Below, piece by piece: positions 1 through 8,369 of a DNA stretch of 17,617 nucleotides. Position numbers and translations under genes: made by a program. The stretch lies in the NCBI RefSeq assembly GCF_900078755.1, contig NZ_FKIH01000057.1. The stretch is one strand, 5' to 3'. The DNA is from Ichthyocystis sparus. GTDB lineage: Bacteria > Pseudomonadota > Gammaproteobacteria > Burkholderiales > 2013Ark19i. Under the pieces are notes generated by a model. It was not told the origin of the DNA and searched no databases. It worked only from the letters and a program-made list of their open reading frames with translations. Numbering within the stretch: the stretch's first letter is position 1; each line of letters opens with the position of its first letter.

Positions 1-801
1 AAGATCTAGATCTTCTAATACAGGATCCCGATTATTCTCATATTCTTCAGCATGATTACCATTATTCTCTTCTTCAGAGCTATTATCTCCTGCAGAATCG
101 TCATCATCATCTTCTTCAATTATGCCTGGTTCAGGATTAGCAACATTTTCTTCTACAATATTATCATTGCCTTCCTCTTCCGCAGGATCACCATCATTCT
201 CTTCTATAGAATCCTCTTCCTCTTCTCCAACAAGACCGTTATTATTTTCATTATTGTTTAAATTTTCCCTGACCCTACCAATTACCCTGCCTTCATCTAC
301 TGCTTGATTATTTGCTCTAACCATTCCCCTTCTTCTTAAGAATGATCTAATAGCCAAATAAAGCAAGCACAGAAACGAAGCCAACAACACAAATACTACT
401 ACTAAGCCAAGGCTAAGAGACCTGGTGCCATTGTTTGTATTCATATATGGCACCGAAGAAGTATCAATCATGGTTGCAGTACTGGTTGTTGATTGCGCAA
501 CACTACCGCTTTGATTATCTGCGGAGGTAGCTTCAGCCAGAGGAAGCACTGCAAACGAAGACAGAGTAGAAAGCAACAACAGCGGTGATGAATTAAAAAC
601 TAAGGAGCACGAAGACGAACACCGCCCTACTTCAGTTATCTCTTCGCGACCTACACCAGCATGCAGACTTCTCTCTTCATCACTATCATACAAATTATCA
701 ACTAACAAAGATTCAGAAAATCCATAATCCAACACATTGTTTGCAGACTTCACACTTCCATAACACATACACATCCTAACACTTAGCTTGTTTATCCTCA
801 T
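1..801 (-). CDS. Two-segment membrane protein with acidic C-terminal region, 3' end cut by window edge
   Basis: An open frame of 267 codons runs from an ATG at 801 to the left edge without a stop. It encodes a hydrophilic N-terminus (about 1-67), a Ser/Leu-rich hydrophobic segment (about 68-89, ending LPLAE), a Ser/Thr/Asn linker, a second hydrophobic segment (about 128-150) followed by the basic cluster RSFLRRR, then a tail rich in Glu, Asp and Asn. The last residues, DPVLEDLDL, match the acidic repeat module of the neighbouring gene at 1269-2690, so the two are tandem paralogs and share upstream sequence as well. The start is uncertain: the ATG at 801 gives the longest frame, but the ATG at 768 has AGGA five bases upstream, and alignment with the paralog places its start near codon 17. 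The product is not a named family that I recognise. Membrane location is inferred from hydrophobicity. Confidence 0.8.
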   Translation of the reverse strand, partial: MRINKLSVRMCMCYGSVKSANNVLDYGFSESLLVDNLYDSDEERSLHAGVGREEITEVGRCSSSCSLVFNSSPLLLLSTLSSFAVLPLAEATSADNQSGSVAQSTTSTATMIDTSSVPYMNTNNGTRSLSLGLVVVFVLLASFLCLLYLAIRSFLRRRGMVRANNQAVDEGRVIGRVRENLNNNENNNGLVGEEEEDSIEENDGDPAEEEGNDNIVEENVANPEPGIIEEDDDDDSAGDNSSEEENNGNHAEEYENNRDPVLEDLDL

Positions 802-826
802 CCGCTTTACTTATTTCGTCCAGATG

Positions 827-940
827 GGGATGGTATACGGATTAACAATCACACAAAAGCGTTAATTTAATATTTTTGATGTTTTGATTACATATTTATC
901 TAGATTTGGTTAGTCAAACAAATTTTACATGGAGTAAGTA
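827..940 (-). promoter_or_regulatory. Upstream region shared with the paralog at 1269-2690
   Basis: This stretch lies just upstream of the partial gene and aligns by eye with 2766-2885 upstream of its paralog. Shared features in order are ATGGTATA, GTTAATTT or ATTAATTT, a T-rich run, TCTAG, GGTTAGT or AGTTAGT, and ACATGGAGT or ATATGGAGT. Conservation between two otherwise diverged spacers suggests promoter or 5' leader function. I could not place -35 and -10 boxes with confidence. Confidence 0.4.
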
Positions 941-1268
941 AATAGTTAATGATGCTCCTGTGTTCACAAATTCTTGTGTTAACAAATGATTGAAATGATT
1001 GGGTTATATCCGAAGTTCCTAGAAATTTTGTTTCTCCTTCTCCAAGAATCTCAAACACACGCGCCACACGCTACATGAAGCACAAAGTAATAAAATGTAT
1101 GTTGAGACTCGTAGAAAGCATGAGACAAAGATAAATTTATATTCCCGTGGCACACATCTCCATACAGCGACCTTGGTGGTTGATATGTATTTGTCCCATT
1201 ACACCCTTCATCTGCACCACTTGTAAAATCTTGTTAGTAATATATATATATTTGCGGCCCAAGCTGCG
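941..1268. other. Spacer between tandem paralogs
   Basis: AT-rich sequence downstream of the gene at 1269-2690 and upstream of the shared leader block. It contains the short repeat TTCACAAATTCTTGTGTTAACAAAT-like (TGTGTT-centred) sequence at about 958-985 and an AT dinucleotide run near 1240. No open frame with coding character and no clear intrinsic terminator were seen. Confidence 0.4.
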
Positions 1269-2690
1269 TTAACGCGGAACAACATCAGGGATAACGACAT
1301 CAAGTTGTTGCGGCTCTTCGTCAACCTGCGGCTCTTCGTCACCTTGTGGTTCTTCGTCACCTTGTGGTTCTTCGTCAACTTGTGGTTCTTCGTCAACTTG
1401 AGGGGCATTTCCATACGGTAACTCAAAATGATCTGGGATTACATCTGGATCTGCCAGGCCTTGAGGTACAAACATCACCAACATATCTGGTGCTAATAAC
1501 TGTAGTAGATGAAGATCCAGCAATAGCTCCGGAATTACGTCTGGATGGGGAGCATTACCTACTCCCACAGGATTATTATCACCTACTCCCACAGGATTAT
1601 TATCACCTACTCCCACAGGATTATTATCACCTACTCCCACAGGATTATTATCACCTACTCCCACAGGATTATTATCACCTACTCCCACAGGATTATCATT
1701 ATCACCTCCTACAGGATGACCAACATCATCGTCTTCTACAGAAGAATCATCACTTTCCCCATCTATACCTGCAATAAGATCTAGATTCTCCAATACAAGA
1801 TCACCATCTTCTAGAGAATCGTCACTTTCCTCACTTCTTTCCTCACCTATATCTGCGATAAGATCTAGATTTTGCAACATAAAAACATCATCAGAACCAT
1901 CACTTTCCTCATTCACATCTTCAAGTAGATCAAGATCTCCTAATACAGGACCATCATTCCCCTCTTCCGGACCATCATCTCCCTCTTCCACAGGATCAAC
2001 ATTCTCCTCTTCCGCAGGATTAACATCCTCCTCTTCCGCAGGATTATTATTATCTCCTCCTACAGGAGGATTAGCATCTTCCTCCTCATGATCATTATTA
2101 TCTCCCATTACGGGTGGATTAACATCAACCTCTCCTACAGAAGAATCATCATCTTCCTCTTCTCTTACAAGACCGTTACCATTCAAATCCTCTCCTCTAA
2201 GTCTAGCCATTTCTACGTCTTCACCTACTTCTCGATTATCAACCCCAATCATTCTTCTTGTTCTCGATAATGATCTGAGAGCCAACCACAGTAGGCAGAG
2301 AAAAGATACCAATAATACAAACGCTACCAATACTAATGAACCAGCACGAGGAGAATTTGTGCCGTAATCAGTGCCTACATACACTGTCGAAGTTTCAATT
2401 GTCGTTACAGTATTAACTGTTGATGACTCAGTGGCATTGCTCTGATTATTTGTAGAAGTAGTCTCAGCCGAAGGAAGTATTGAAAACGAAGAGAGAGCAG
2501 AAAGCAACAATAGTGATGATGAACTCAAGATTGGTGGGCGCAAAGACGAAGAGTGTTCTGACCCAGACACTCCAGCGCTATCAGCATCGCCATGCTCATC
2601 ATCTTCTCCTCCATTATCATGTAGGCTATCAACTAATGAAGATCCACAACCACAATTCTCATAACTAAACACATTGTCTGCAGGACACAT
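1269..2690 (-). CDS. Membrane protein with long acidic tandem-repeat C-terminal region (473 aa)
   Basis: The ATG at 2690 is preceded by AAGGGG about 12 bases upstream. The protein has a hydrophilic N-terminus with many Asp, Gly and Ser residues (1-53), a Ser/Leu-rich hydrophobic segment (about 54-74, ending SAE), a Thr/Ser/Asn-rich linker, a second hydrophobic segment (about 117-138) followed by RSLSRTRR, then more than 300 residues of acidic tail. The tail holds three degenerate copies of a module around DLDLLEDV / NLDLIADI / NLDLIAGI followed by Ser-Asp runs (about 247-322), six copies of the octapeptide NPVGVGDN (333-380), a hydrophobic patch (about 386-408), and five copies of PQ[VG]DEE (430-459). 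Acidic tandem-repeat proteins are typical of Ehrlichia effectors, but those usually lack membrane segments and no known repeat is present, so no name is assigned. It is a tandem paralog of the gene cut by the left edge. Function is unknown. Confidence 0.82.
   Translation of the reverse strand: MCPADNVFSYENCGCGSSLVDSLHDNGGEDDEHGDADSAGVSGSEHSSSLRPPILSSSSLLLLSALSSFSILPSAETTSTNNQSNATESSTVNTVTTIETSTVYVGTDYGTNSPRAGSLVLVAFVLLVSFLCLLWLALRSLSRTRRMIGVDNREVGEDVEMARLRGEDLNGNGLVREEEDDDSSVGEVDVNPPVMGDNNDHEEEDANPPVGGDNNNPAEEEDVNPAEEENVDPVEEGDDGPEEGNDGPVLGDLDLLEDVNEESDGSDDVFMLQNLDLIADIGEERSEESDDSLEDGDLVLENLDLIAGIDGESDDSSVEDDDVGHPVGGDNDNPVGVGDNNPVGVGDNNPVGVGDNNPVGVGDNNPVGVGDNNPVGVGNAPHPDVIPELLLDLHLLQLLAPDMLVMFVPQGLADPDVIPDHFELPYGNAPQVDEEPQVDEEPQGDEEPQGDEEPQVDEEPQQLDVVIPDVVPR
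1314..1403 (-). repeat. 18-bp tandem repeat, 5 copies, in frame
   Basis: Five consecutive 18-base units encode PQVDEE or PQGDEE near the C-terminus of the gene at 1269-2690. The two variants differ by A/C in the second codon (GTT or GTG versus GGT types). The multiple-of-three period preserves the frame when copy number changes. Confidence 0.9.
1558..1695 (-). repeat. 24-bp tandem repeat, 6 copies, in frame
   Basis: Six near-identical 24-base units (starts on the plus strand at 1561, 1585, 1609, 1633, 1657 and 1681) encode the octapeptide NPVGVGDN. The five left-hand units look identical; the rightmost diverges at its end. Such nucleotide identity points to recent slippage or unequal recombination and probable length variation between strains. 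Confidence 0.93.
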
Positions 2691-2765
2691 ATTGTTGTCC
2701 GCCCCTTATACATTTATATTTACCTACGGTCACCTTCACTTTTTATTTACATTGCCTACAAGAGA

Positions 2766-2885
2766 CATGGTATATCGGTCAATGGGTACATGAGAGTATT
2801 AATTTTACATTTTTAATAGTATATTCCTATAGTTAGATCTAGTTAGTTAAGTCAATTCCAAATGGAAATTCCATATGGAGTTACA
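2766..2885 (-). promoter_or_regulatory. Leader block conserved with 827-940
   Basis: This is the counterpart of the block upstream of the partial gene at the left edge. It starts about 75 bases upstream of the ATG at 2690 and carries the same ordered motifs. It likely contains the promoter, but no boxes can be named with confidence. Confidence 0.4.
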
Positions 2886-3062
2886 CAATAATAGATTGGA
2901 TTGTTACATATGGATATAAATGTGGTAAAAGCTTTATTTTTATAAGTGTACCGATGATTTGGTAGGTTATAGCAATGATTTATGATATTTTGTTAATGTG
3001 ATAGTGATGATGCATGGGTAATCAATAGTTAGCTATTAGCTACTATAGATAAGATTGGTAAC

Positions 3063-3090
3063 GTATTAATTCACAGCATGTCCGTTTTTG
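3063..3090 (-). promoter_or_regulatory. AATTCACA upstream element, copy 1
   Basis: AATTCACA at 3068-3075 is preceded by ATT and followed by a T-rich stretch. It is one of five such elements in the window, most of them upstream of minus-strand genes. This copy lies about 380 bases upstream of the ATG at 2690 and is the weakest of the five, because the following CATATTT is degenerate. Confidence 0.3.
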
Positions 3091-3410
3091 GTTATTTTTT
3101 GATAGATATTGCAATGCTCTACGTGCAGAGTTGCTGTGTTCATAATTTCCAATAGACATAGCCGACACCCTTTTATGTTAGTGATCTTTTATTTTATGTT
3201 ATTGATGGAATGTAACGTAGGATGATTGCAATAGAAAATAATAATAATAAACTTGTAATTAGTATGTGCAGTAAAATATCACGTATATAATTGTGTCGAT
3301 ACTTTTAGCCAATAATAAATTAACTAATTAATGTTTGTGCTGACCACATTGTTCATTTTGTCTGGATTGCTATGAAAAGTGTTTTTTTTCCACGACATAC
3401 CAGACTGAAA

Positions 3411-3740
3411 GACGAATCTTACTCTACAAATATCACATTAGAATAGGTATAAATAAGCAAAACAACAATACCACCATATAGCAATCCTTAAAAAGTTATA
3501 TGCTATGTATAGATAAGTTGTAAATTTATTCTTACCTTATAGCTATTACTTTACTTGGAGTATTATTCTTTTAGCGCTTTGATCATGGTATTTTGTGCCA
3601 TGAAGAAGTTATATAATGTTGTATCACGTAGTATTTTGTTTGTTGTAAGATGATATTGACATTACATTATGAACCATAACTTATACGATTCATTCCGCAA
3701 TCTTACTGTGTGTGCGCAAATTCATGTCTGCCATTCCACG
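3411..3740. repeat. Spacer repeat downstream of type 1 gene, copy a
   Basis: This noncoding stretch aligns by eye over about 330 bases with 4779-5110. It includes an exact match of 26 bases at about 3448-3473 versus 4828-4853, then TTATTCTTACCTTATAGCTA, GATATTGACATT and ATGAACCATA. It is the 3' flank of the type 1 gene at 3863-4573 and shows that the duplication unit was gene plus flanks, not gene alone. A weaker third copy lies at 12985-13200. Confidence 0.75.
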
Positions 3741-3862
3741 AGGGTAGACTTGCGTCTCATACATACTATATTGCTACAGTTGCACCACTTCCATTGGCAA
3801 ACTAGGGTGCTTGTCGACATTACACAATGTACCATGACGACTTTTATGGCGCTTGTGGTGCT

Positions 3863-4573
3863 TTACACAGCGTCCTCTTCTTCTCCTTCCTCTTCTTCTT
3901 GATCCCCTCCTCCCATAGCAACCATAGGTATCATCTCCACTGGAATACGTCTCCATCCCACATTTGCTTCACGAAGTTCCATGATTTCACCTGGATGATC
4001 ATCTGGATCACGACGGCCAACTACAACATTACCATTAGGTTGAGCATCAGGATTATTACCTCCTAAAGCACCTCCTTGATTGTTCCTTGCAGTACGTCTT
4101 ACTCGCACAAAATAATGAAGAAAAATTGCTAAAAACGTCATAAACGACCCCGCCAAAACGTAATACAACACCGTTAACAACGTTTCTAAAAAAAGATCTT
4201 GTAGAGGAGCTTTCGTCACGCTAATATCTCCAGAAGCGGTGCTACTAGTGTTCATCATGGCGCCTACTGTTGTAGTGGTCGCTGTAACAACGCTAGCATT
4301 TTGGCTGTTAGTTGAATTACCTTCAGCCAAGGTTCCTGGAAGTAGTGCTAGTAACGAAAGCGCTAGTAAAGATGAGGATGAACTTGAGAATCGGGGCATT
4401 GCTCTCGAACATGATTGAGTCGCGTGTCTTGTATGGCCTTCTACTAACGAGACATTACACATACTACCACGGACAACATTATCACTATTTTCAACATTCA
4501 AAGTGTCATCCGACATGTCATCCGACAAACTTCCAACATCATCAGCGCCTAAAACATTATCTGTAGAATCCAT
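3863..4573 (-). CDS. Two-segment membrane protein with conserved acidic tail, type 1, copy a (236 aa)
   Basis: The frame is open to an ATG at 4597, but I choose the ATG at 4573: it aligns with the start of the paralog at 5446-6135 (MDSTDNVLG versus MNSIGNVLG) and has AGAGG eight bases upstream. Numbered from the 4597 start, the protein has a hydrophilic acidic N-terminus, a Ser-run hydrophobic segment (about 71-91, ending GTLAEG), a Thr/Ser-rich linker, a second hydrophobic segment (about 138-164) followed by RVRRTAR, and a tail with PNGNVVVGRRDPDD, GEIMELREA, IPVEMIPMVAMGG and an acidic run ending EEEDAV. The tail is far better conserved among paralogs than the linker, so it is the likely functional part. 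No known domain is recognised. It is probably a membrane protein with the basic side and the acidic tail facing the cytoplasm or a host, by the positive-inside rule; this is inference. Confidence 0.82.
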   Translation of the reverse strand: MDSTDNVLGADDVGSLSDDMSDDTLNVENSDNVVRGSMCNVSLVEGHTRHATQSCSRAMPRFSSSSSSLLALSLLALLPGTLAEGNSTNSQNASVVTATTTTVGAMMNTSSTASGDISVTKAPLQDLFLETLLTVLYYVLAGSFMTFLAIFLHYFVRVRRTARNNQGGALGGNNPDAQPNGNVVVGRRDPDDHPGEIMELREANVGWRRIPVEMIPMVAMGGGDQEEEEGEEEDAV

Positions 4574-4581
4574 ATCGTGTA

Positions 4582-4586
4582 CCTCT
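4582..4586 (-). promoter_or_regulatory. Shine-Dalgarno-like site for the ATG at 4573
   Basis: AGAGG lies eight bases before the ATG at 4573. The paralog at 5446-6135 has GAAAAG at the equivalent place. No comparable site precedes the ATG at 4597, which favours the shorter protein. Confidence 0.5.
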
Positions 4587-4597
4587 AATGTGTCCAT

Positions 4598-4634
4598 TGT
4601 CTTATAGTAGGGTATGCTGTCTTATAGTAGGGTA
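4598..4634 (-). repeat. 17-bp direct repeat, 2 copies, in leader of type 1 copy a
   Basis: TGTCTTATAGTAGGGTA (plus strand) occurs at 4598-4614 and 4618-4634, a 20-base period, immediately upstream of the candidate starts. The paralog at 5446-6135 has only one degenerate version (TCGTATACTAGAGCAG at about 6162-6177). It may be a duplicated operator or simply local slippage. Confidence 0.75.
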
Positions 4635-4685
4635 GAGGGTATATTAGTGATAATACTAGTGATAGTACATTACATAAACAAACTC

Positions 4686-4757
4686 ACAGGGGAGGATGTA
4701 GTTCATTTAATAAAATCATTAGTTATACGTTACTCATCTTTGGATATTTATTGAGTA
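4686..4757 (-). promoter_or_regulatory. Conserved type 1 upstream block, copy a
   Basis: The stretch aligns closely with 6226-6297 and more weakly with 14215-14280 and 10430-10490. Shared plus-strand words are GTAGTTCATTTAATAAAATC, GTTATA, and TTACTCATCTTT. It lies 110-180 bases upstream of the start, so it is a good candidate for the promoter or an operator of all type 1 genes. Confidence 0.5.
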
Positions 4758-4778
4758 AATAATTACCGATATCAATAA

Positions 4779-5165
4779 GTACTAATCTTATTCTGCAAAT
4801 ATCACATTAGGGTAGCATTAGGGTAGGTATAAATAAGCAAAACAACAATACCGCTATATAGAAATTCTTATCTAAAGGTTACTATGATGTGTATAGATGA
4901 GTTGGAAATTTATTCTTACCTTATAGCTACTACTTTACTTGGAGTACTATTATTTTAGTACTTCGATCATGGCATCCTGTACTATGAAGAATATTATGTA
5001 ATACCTTGGCTGTTGTACGACATTTTGCGATATTGACATTGTTATGAACCATAGCCCACACACAATTCATTCCGTAATCTTACTATGCAAATTCATGTCT
5101 GCTATGTGCACACATACCTACGACTGATATATGTACTCCTTTTGCAGGTAATGCAGCACCAGTCC
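4779..5165. repeat. Spacer repeat downstream of type 1 gene, copy b
   Basis: This is the 3' flank of the type 1 gene at 5446-6135. Its first 330 bases match 3411-3740. Its last part (TGATATATGTACTCC, then GGTAATGCAGCA at about 5126-5157) matches 13159-13192 downstream of the decayed type 1 copy. The stretch from 5166 to 5445 has no gene; near 5340-5440 it again resembles 3760-3860. Confidence 0.75.
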
Positions 5166-5445
5166 TATATGAATTAATTCTTATACGTTTGTGCACAACA
5201 TGATTCATAGACTCATGACACCACTCGCCATTAATTTCATGAACTAGATTGTAAATGACCTACCCCAGCTTTGTTGTTGATTACTGAAGTCAACAAGATT
5301 AACTTAACAACTACAAATATAGCTCTGAACTTCATACTATATTTATATAATTCATTACAACAGCTGTACCACTCTTATTGGCAAACTAGGATATTTGTTG
5401 ACATTTACATACTGTACCATGACGACTTATGGCGCTTGTGGTGTT

Positions 5446-6135
5446 CTACACAGCGTCCTCTTCTTCTCTTTCCTCTTCTCCTTGATTACCTCCCATAGCA
5501 ACCATAGGTATCACCTCCCCTGGAATATGTTCCCATTCCCTATCTGCTTCACGAAGTTCCATGATTTCACCTGGGTGATCATCTGGATCACGATGGCCAA
5601 CTACAACATTACCATTAGGTTGACCACCAGCATTATTACCTCCTAAAGCACCTCCTTGTTGAAAATTACCTCCTCGATTGTTTTGTGCAGTTCGTCTTAT
5701 CATGTAATCAAAAAACGTTGCTATCACCACCATCGATACTACTGCTAGAATACAATACACCACCGTTTCTACAGTTTCCAGAGTATCTTTAAGCACGTCA
5801 ATATCTCCAGAAGTGGTGCTACTAGTACTCATCATGGCTCCTACTGTTGTAGTGGCCGCTGTAACAACGCTAGTATTTTGACTGCTAGTTGAACTATCTT
5901 CAGCCAGGATTCCTGGAAGTAGCGATAGTAACGAAAGCGCAAGCAGAGGTGGGGATGAATTTGAGAATCGAGTTATTATTCTTGAAGATGATTGAGCCGA
6001 GTGTTTCATAGAGCCTTCTACTAACGAGACACTATCCATACTACCATGGATAACATTAGCACTTTCAGTATCCAAAGTGTCAGTCGACAAACTGTCAACA
6101 CCATCAGTTCCTAAAACATTACCTATAGAATTCAT
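5446..6135 (-). CDS. Two-segment membrane protein with conserved acidic tail, type 1, copy b (229 aa)
   Basis: The closest paralog of the gene at 3863-4573; the two align from start to stop. The ATG at 6135 has GAAAAG eight bases upstream. A hydrophilic N-terminus (1-60) precedes a hydrophobic segment (about 63-79, ending GILAED), a Thr/Ser-rich linker with TTTVGAMMSTSS, and a second hydrophobic segment (about 123-146) followed by RRTAQNNR. The linker to the tail carries a small duplication, RGGNFQQGGALGG, absent from copy a. The tail has PNGNVVVGHRDPDD, GEIMELREA, IPGEVIPMVAMGG and ends EEREEEDAV. It is the intact type 1 member of the left duplicated block. Function is unknown; envelope location is inferred. 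Confidence 0.83.
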   Translation of the reverse strand: MNSIGNVLGTDGVDSLSTDTLDTESANVIHGSMDSVSLVEGSMKHSAQSSSRIITRFSNSSPPLLALSLLSLLPGILAEDSSTSSQNTSVVTAATTTVGAMMSTSSTTSGDIDVLKDTLETVETVVYCILAVVSMVVIATFFDYMIRRTAQNNRGGNFQQGGALGGNNAGGQPNGNVVVGHRDPDDHPGEIMELREADREWEHIPGEVIPMVAMGGNQGEEEREEEDAV

Positions 6136-6225
6136 ATCATGTACTTTTCATGTATTTGTTGTCGTATACTAGAGCAGAGGGGGGTAGCGGATATGTTAGT
6201 GATAATACGTTACATAAACACACTC

Positions 6226-6297
6226 CCGGGAGAGAGAATGTAGTTCATTTAATAAAATCATGAAAGTTATATATTACTCATCTTTTGATATTTATTT
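6226..6297 (-). promoter_or_regulatory. Conserved type 1 upstream block, copy b
   Basis: Counterpart of 4686-4757, with the same ordered words and the same distance to the start. Between it and the ATG lies a run of six G residues (6179-6184) where copy a has only three, a possible slippage site in the leader. Confidence 0.5.
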
Positions 6298-6955
6298 AGG
6301 GAATAGGGAAACAAATATTACTCATATCAACATAATACTAATGTGTGTAAAGATGACAACGTTATGTTTTTTCATATCCTTCTATAAACTTGTAACTCCA
6401 TACGTTGACATTGACAATAATAAAAGTGAGCGAAACGAGCATAATCATAGTTAGTATTTTAGAAGAGGCTATGATTATGTATTAAGATGCTAACCTTTGT
6501 CATTATTTGCAATGACACAGACTTATTGGCAAATGGGTAGGTTTATCTTAATTTTGTACTGTGTGCATTAAATATCCTTTTCTATTAACGATTACCTCCA
6601 CATTGAATTTGTGTTTTTATGTTTATAAATGCTAATCAAAGTAATAGATAGTTCTTGCACATTCTTTTTTTTTATATACCTACAGATATACACTAGCTTT
6701 ACATTTTCCGTATAATTTTTACTCTATAATTTAATACACGATGTTTGAGAAACTTGTCATCATACCTCATATAAGATTACAAATATGTATGGTACGTAGC
6801 ATGTATTAAATACATCGCTACTCCATATGCAGAATCATAGCATAAAAAAGAAACATAATAGAATCAGCCGTTATTATCAGTAGCTCTCAGTATTAAAATG
6901 CTACCATAGCGTAGCCGCTGATTATGTTCGCTAATTGTTTTTATAATATTAAGTA
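6298..6955. other. Spacer, 3' flank of the type 2 gene
   Basis: AT-rich with no coding frame. About 6390-6800 is the counterpart of 14390-14780, best seen at GTATAATTTTT, GATGTTTGAG and CTCATATAAGATTACAAAT (about 6710-6783). Two copies of the type 2 gene thus carry the same downstream sequence. No clear hairpin plus U-run terminator was found. Confidence 0.5.
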
Positions 6956-7660
6956 TCATACTTCGTCCTCTTCTTCTTCTTCCTCTTCTCCTTCTTCAGC
7001 CCTTTGAGCGCCGCCCATGATAACCATAGGGATTATCTCTGCTGGAAGATGTCCCCACCCCCACTGTTCTTCATGAAGTTCCATTATTTCACCCGGTCGA
7101 TCATCTGGATCACGATGACCAACCACAGCACGACCATTAGGAACACCAGGAATTTCTTGCTGATTGTTACCAGCATCTCCCCCTTGATTGATTTGTGGTA
7201 GTTCTTGCAAACGTGCTCGCAGACGCATCCTTGAGATATACGCACGAGGTGCCTCAATGACAATGTACACACAAATTATTGCAGCAACTATCCATAACAA
7301 CAGTGCAAAAACAAATGTCACCCCACCCGCACTATTATTACCATCGGTGATATTTGTGCTGTTATCCATAAGTTGAGTATAAGTACTGAGAACTGATCTT
7401 TCTGTTGCCACAGCATGCAGCGCAGTGCTGTCAATCGTTTGATTGTATCTCACAGAAACATCTTGAGCCAATGAAACTTCCGCAGATAGTGTTAGCACCG
7501 AAAGCATAAGCAACGATGACGACAAAACGCAAGAAGGTTTTCTCTGTTGAGTGTGGAATTGTTCTCTCCGTGCAAAATTACCCACAGCACAACTATTACC
7601 ATCCTCTGAATGATCAACACACTCAGACCGTGACACAACTTTAGATCTCATATCCCTCAT
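6956..7660 (-). CDS. Two-segment membrane protein with conserved acidic tail, type 2 (234 aa)
   Basis: The protein has a hydrophilic N-terminus (1-45), a hydrophobic signal-like segment (about 46-65, ending SLAQD), a polar linker with NQTIDSTALHAV and STYTQLMDNSTNIT, a second hydrophobic segment (about 113-136) followed by a basic amphipathic stretch (RMRLRARLQEL), and the family tail: PNGRAVVGHRDPDD, GEIMELHEE, WGWGHLPAEIIPMVIMGG, then a run of Glu ending EDEV. The start is either the ATG at 7660 (AAGG two bases upstream) or the ATG at 7651; the latter aligns MRSKVVSRSE with MRSEAGSSRSE of the gene at 15926-16624. It is the intact type 2 member of the left block; its decayed partner is at 14791-15415. 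No known domain is recognised. Confidence 0.83.
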   Translation of the reverse strand: MRDMRSKVVSRSECVDHSEDGNSCAVGNFARREQFHTQQRKPSCVLSSSLLMLSVLTLSAEVSLAQDVSVRYNQTIDSTALHAVATERSVLSTYTQLMDNSTNITDGNNSAGGVTFVFALLLWIVAAIICVYIVIEAPRAYISRMRLRARLQELPQINQGGDAGNNQQEIPGVPNGRAVVGHRDPDDRPGEIMELHEEQWGWGHLPAEIIPMVIMGGAQRAEEGEEEEEEEDEV

Positions 7661-8369
7661 TACCTTATTATATTATTTTTACACTGTAAAAAAACCAATT
7701 ACTCGCTATGCTCACTTACCGTGCCGTTGGGGATAGTGACATATAAATTGGACAAATAGATATCATATAATCCACTTATTATATATGCATTTATGTATTA
7801 TATATATTTATATTTTTTTTAATTTTTTATGGTTTCGATGGAAATTTTTTAGATATTTAAGTACATCTGAGTTAACTACAAAAAACTTTACACCCATTAT
7901 TTTAAATATAAGAGAATAGTTAAATTATGAAACACTCTGCTTTGTTTGTGACGCACTGTATGATGTGTGTAATGACGGTCAAGAAGATGGTGGCAATATT
8001 GTTAGTATGAGCTTGTTGCGTATCTAGTATTATACTAATCTACAGTATTTCATAATAATCTGTTATTGTTGTTTGTTGTGAGTATTGTTGCTTTCATTAT
8101 ATTCCTACTACTAGGCGCATAGTTTATGCTTTATCTTTTATATGTTTTTAGAGAAGTGTGATCTTGGTTTCAAGAAAGTTTTTTTTATCGTTACAGAATA
8201 AAGAAGTAGTTATACATCTAATTACTTCAATATTTGTTGATTGTACAGAATTAATTCATAACAACATCTCTACTTCTACTACTACATATGTGATAGCCAG
8301 CTGTACAATACTCTGTCGGTTATGTATATCTTTTGCAACTAAACTATGCAGAGATAGGATTCTTTGCTG
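7661..8369. other. Long AT-rich spacer
   Basis: Holds the upstream region of the type 2 gene, including GTGACATATAAAT at about 7737, a word also seen upstream of the genes at 11419-11886 (12073). A stretch of nearly pure A/T lies at 7780-7830. TTTGTTTGTGAC and the following TGTG-rich sequence near 7941-7975 resemble 17018-17046. No coding frame on either strand has coding character. Confidence 0.4.

Larger units (their letters stand above)
2691..3410. other. Long AT-rich spacer
   Basis: The right flank of the gene at 1269-2690 contains the leader block at 2766-2885 and the AATTCACA element at 3068. The rest is AT-rich with no frame of coding character. An 8-base T run sits near 3382. It holds no RNA gene that I can recognise. 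Confidence 0.4.

Noticed and set aside
1558..1695. CRISPR-like regular array
   Set aside because: Units follow each other without spacers, have a period of 24 bases and encode an in-frame octapeptide within a gene.
1346..1784. Plus-strand frames with repeated Tyr/His-rich peptides
   Set aside because: They are antisense readings of the 24-base repeat; the minus-strand frame has the paralog, the hydrophobic segments and the start site.
7661..7690. TATAAT-like sequence just upstream of the type 2 start (plus strand 7667-7672)
   Set aside because: It sits only seven bases from the ATG and has no -35 box at a normal distance, so it is likely chance in AT-rich sequence.
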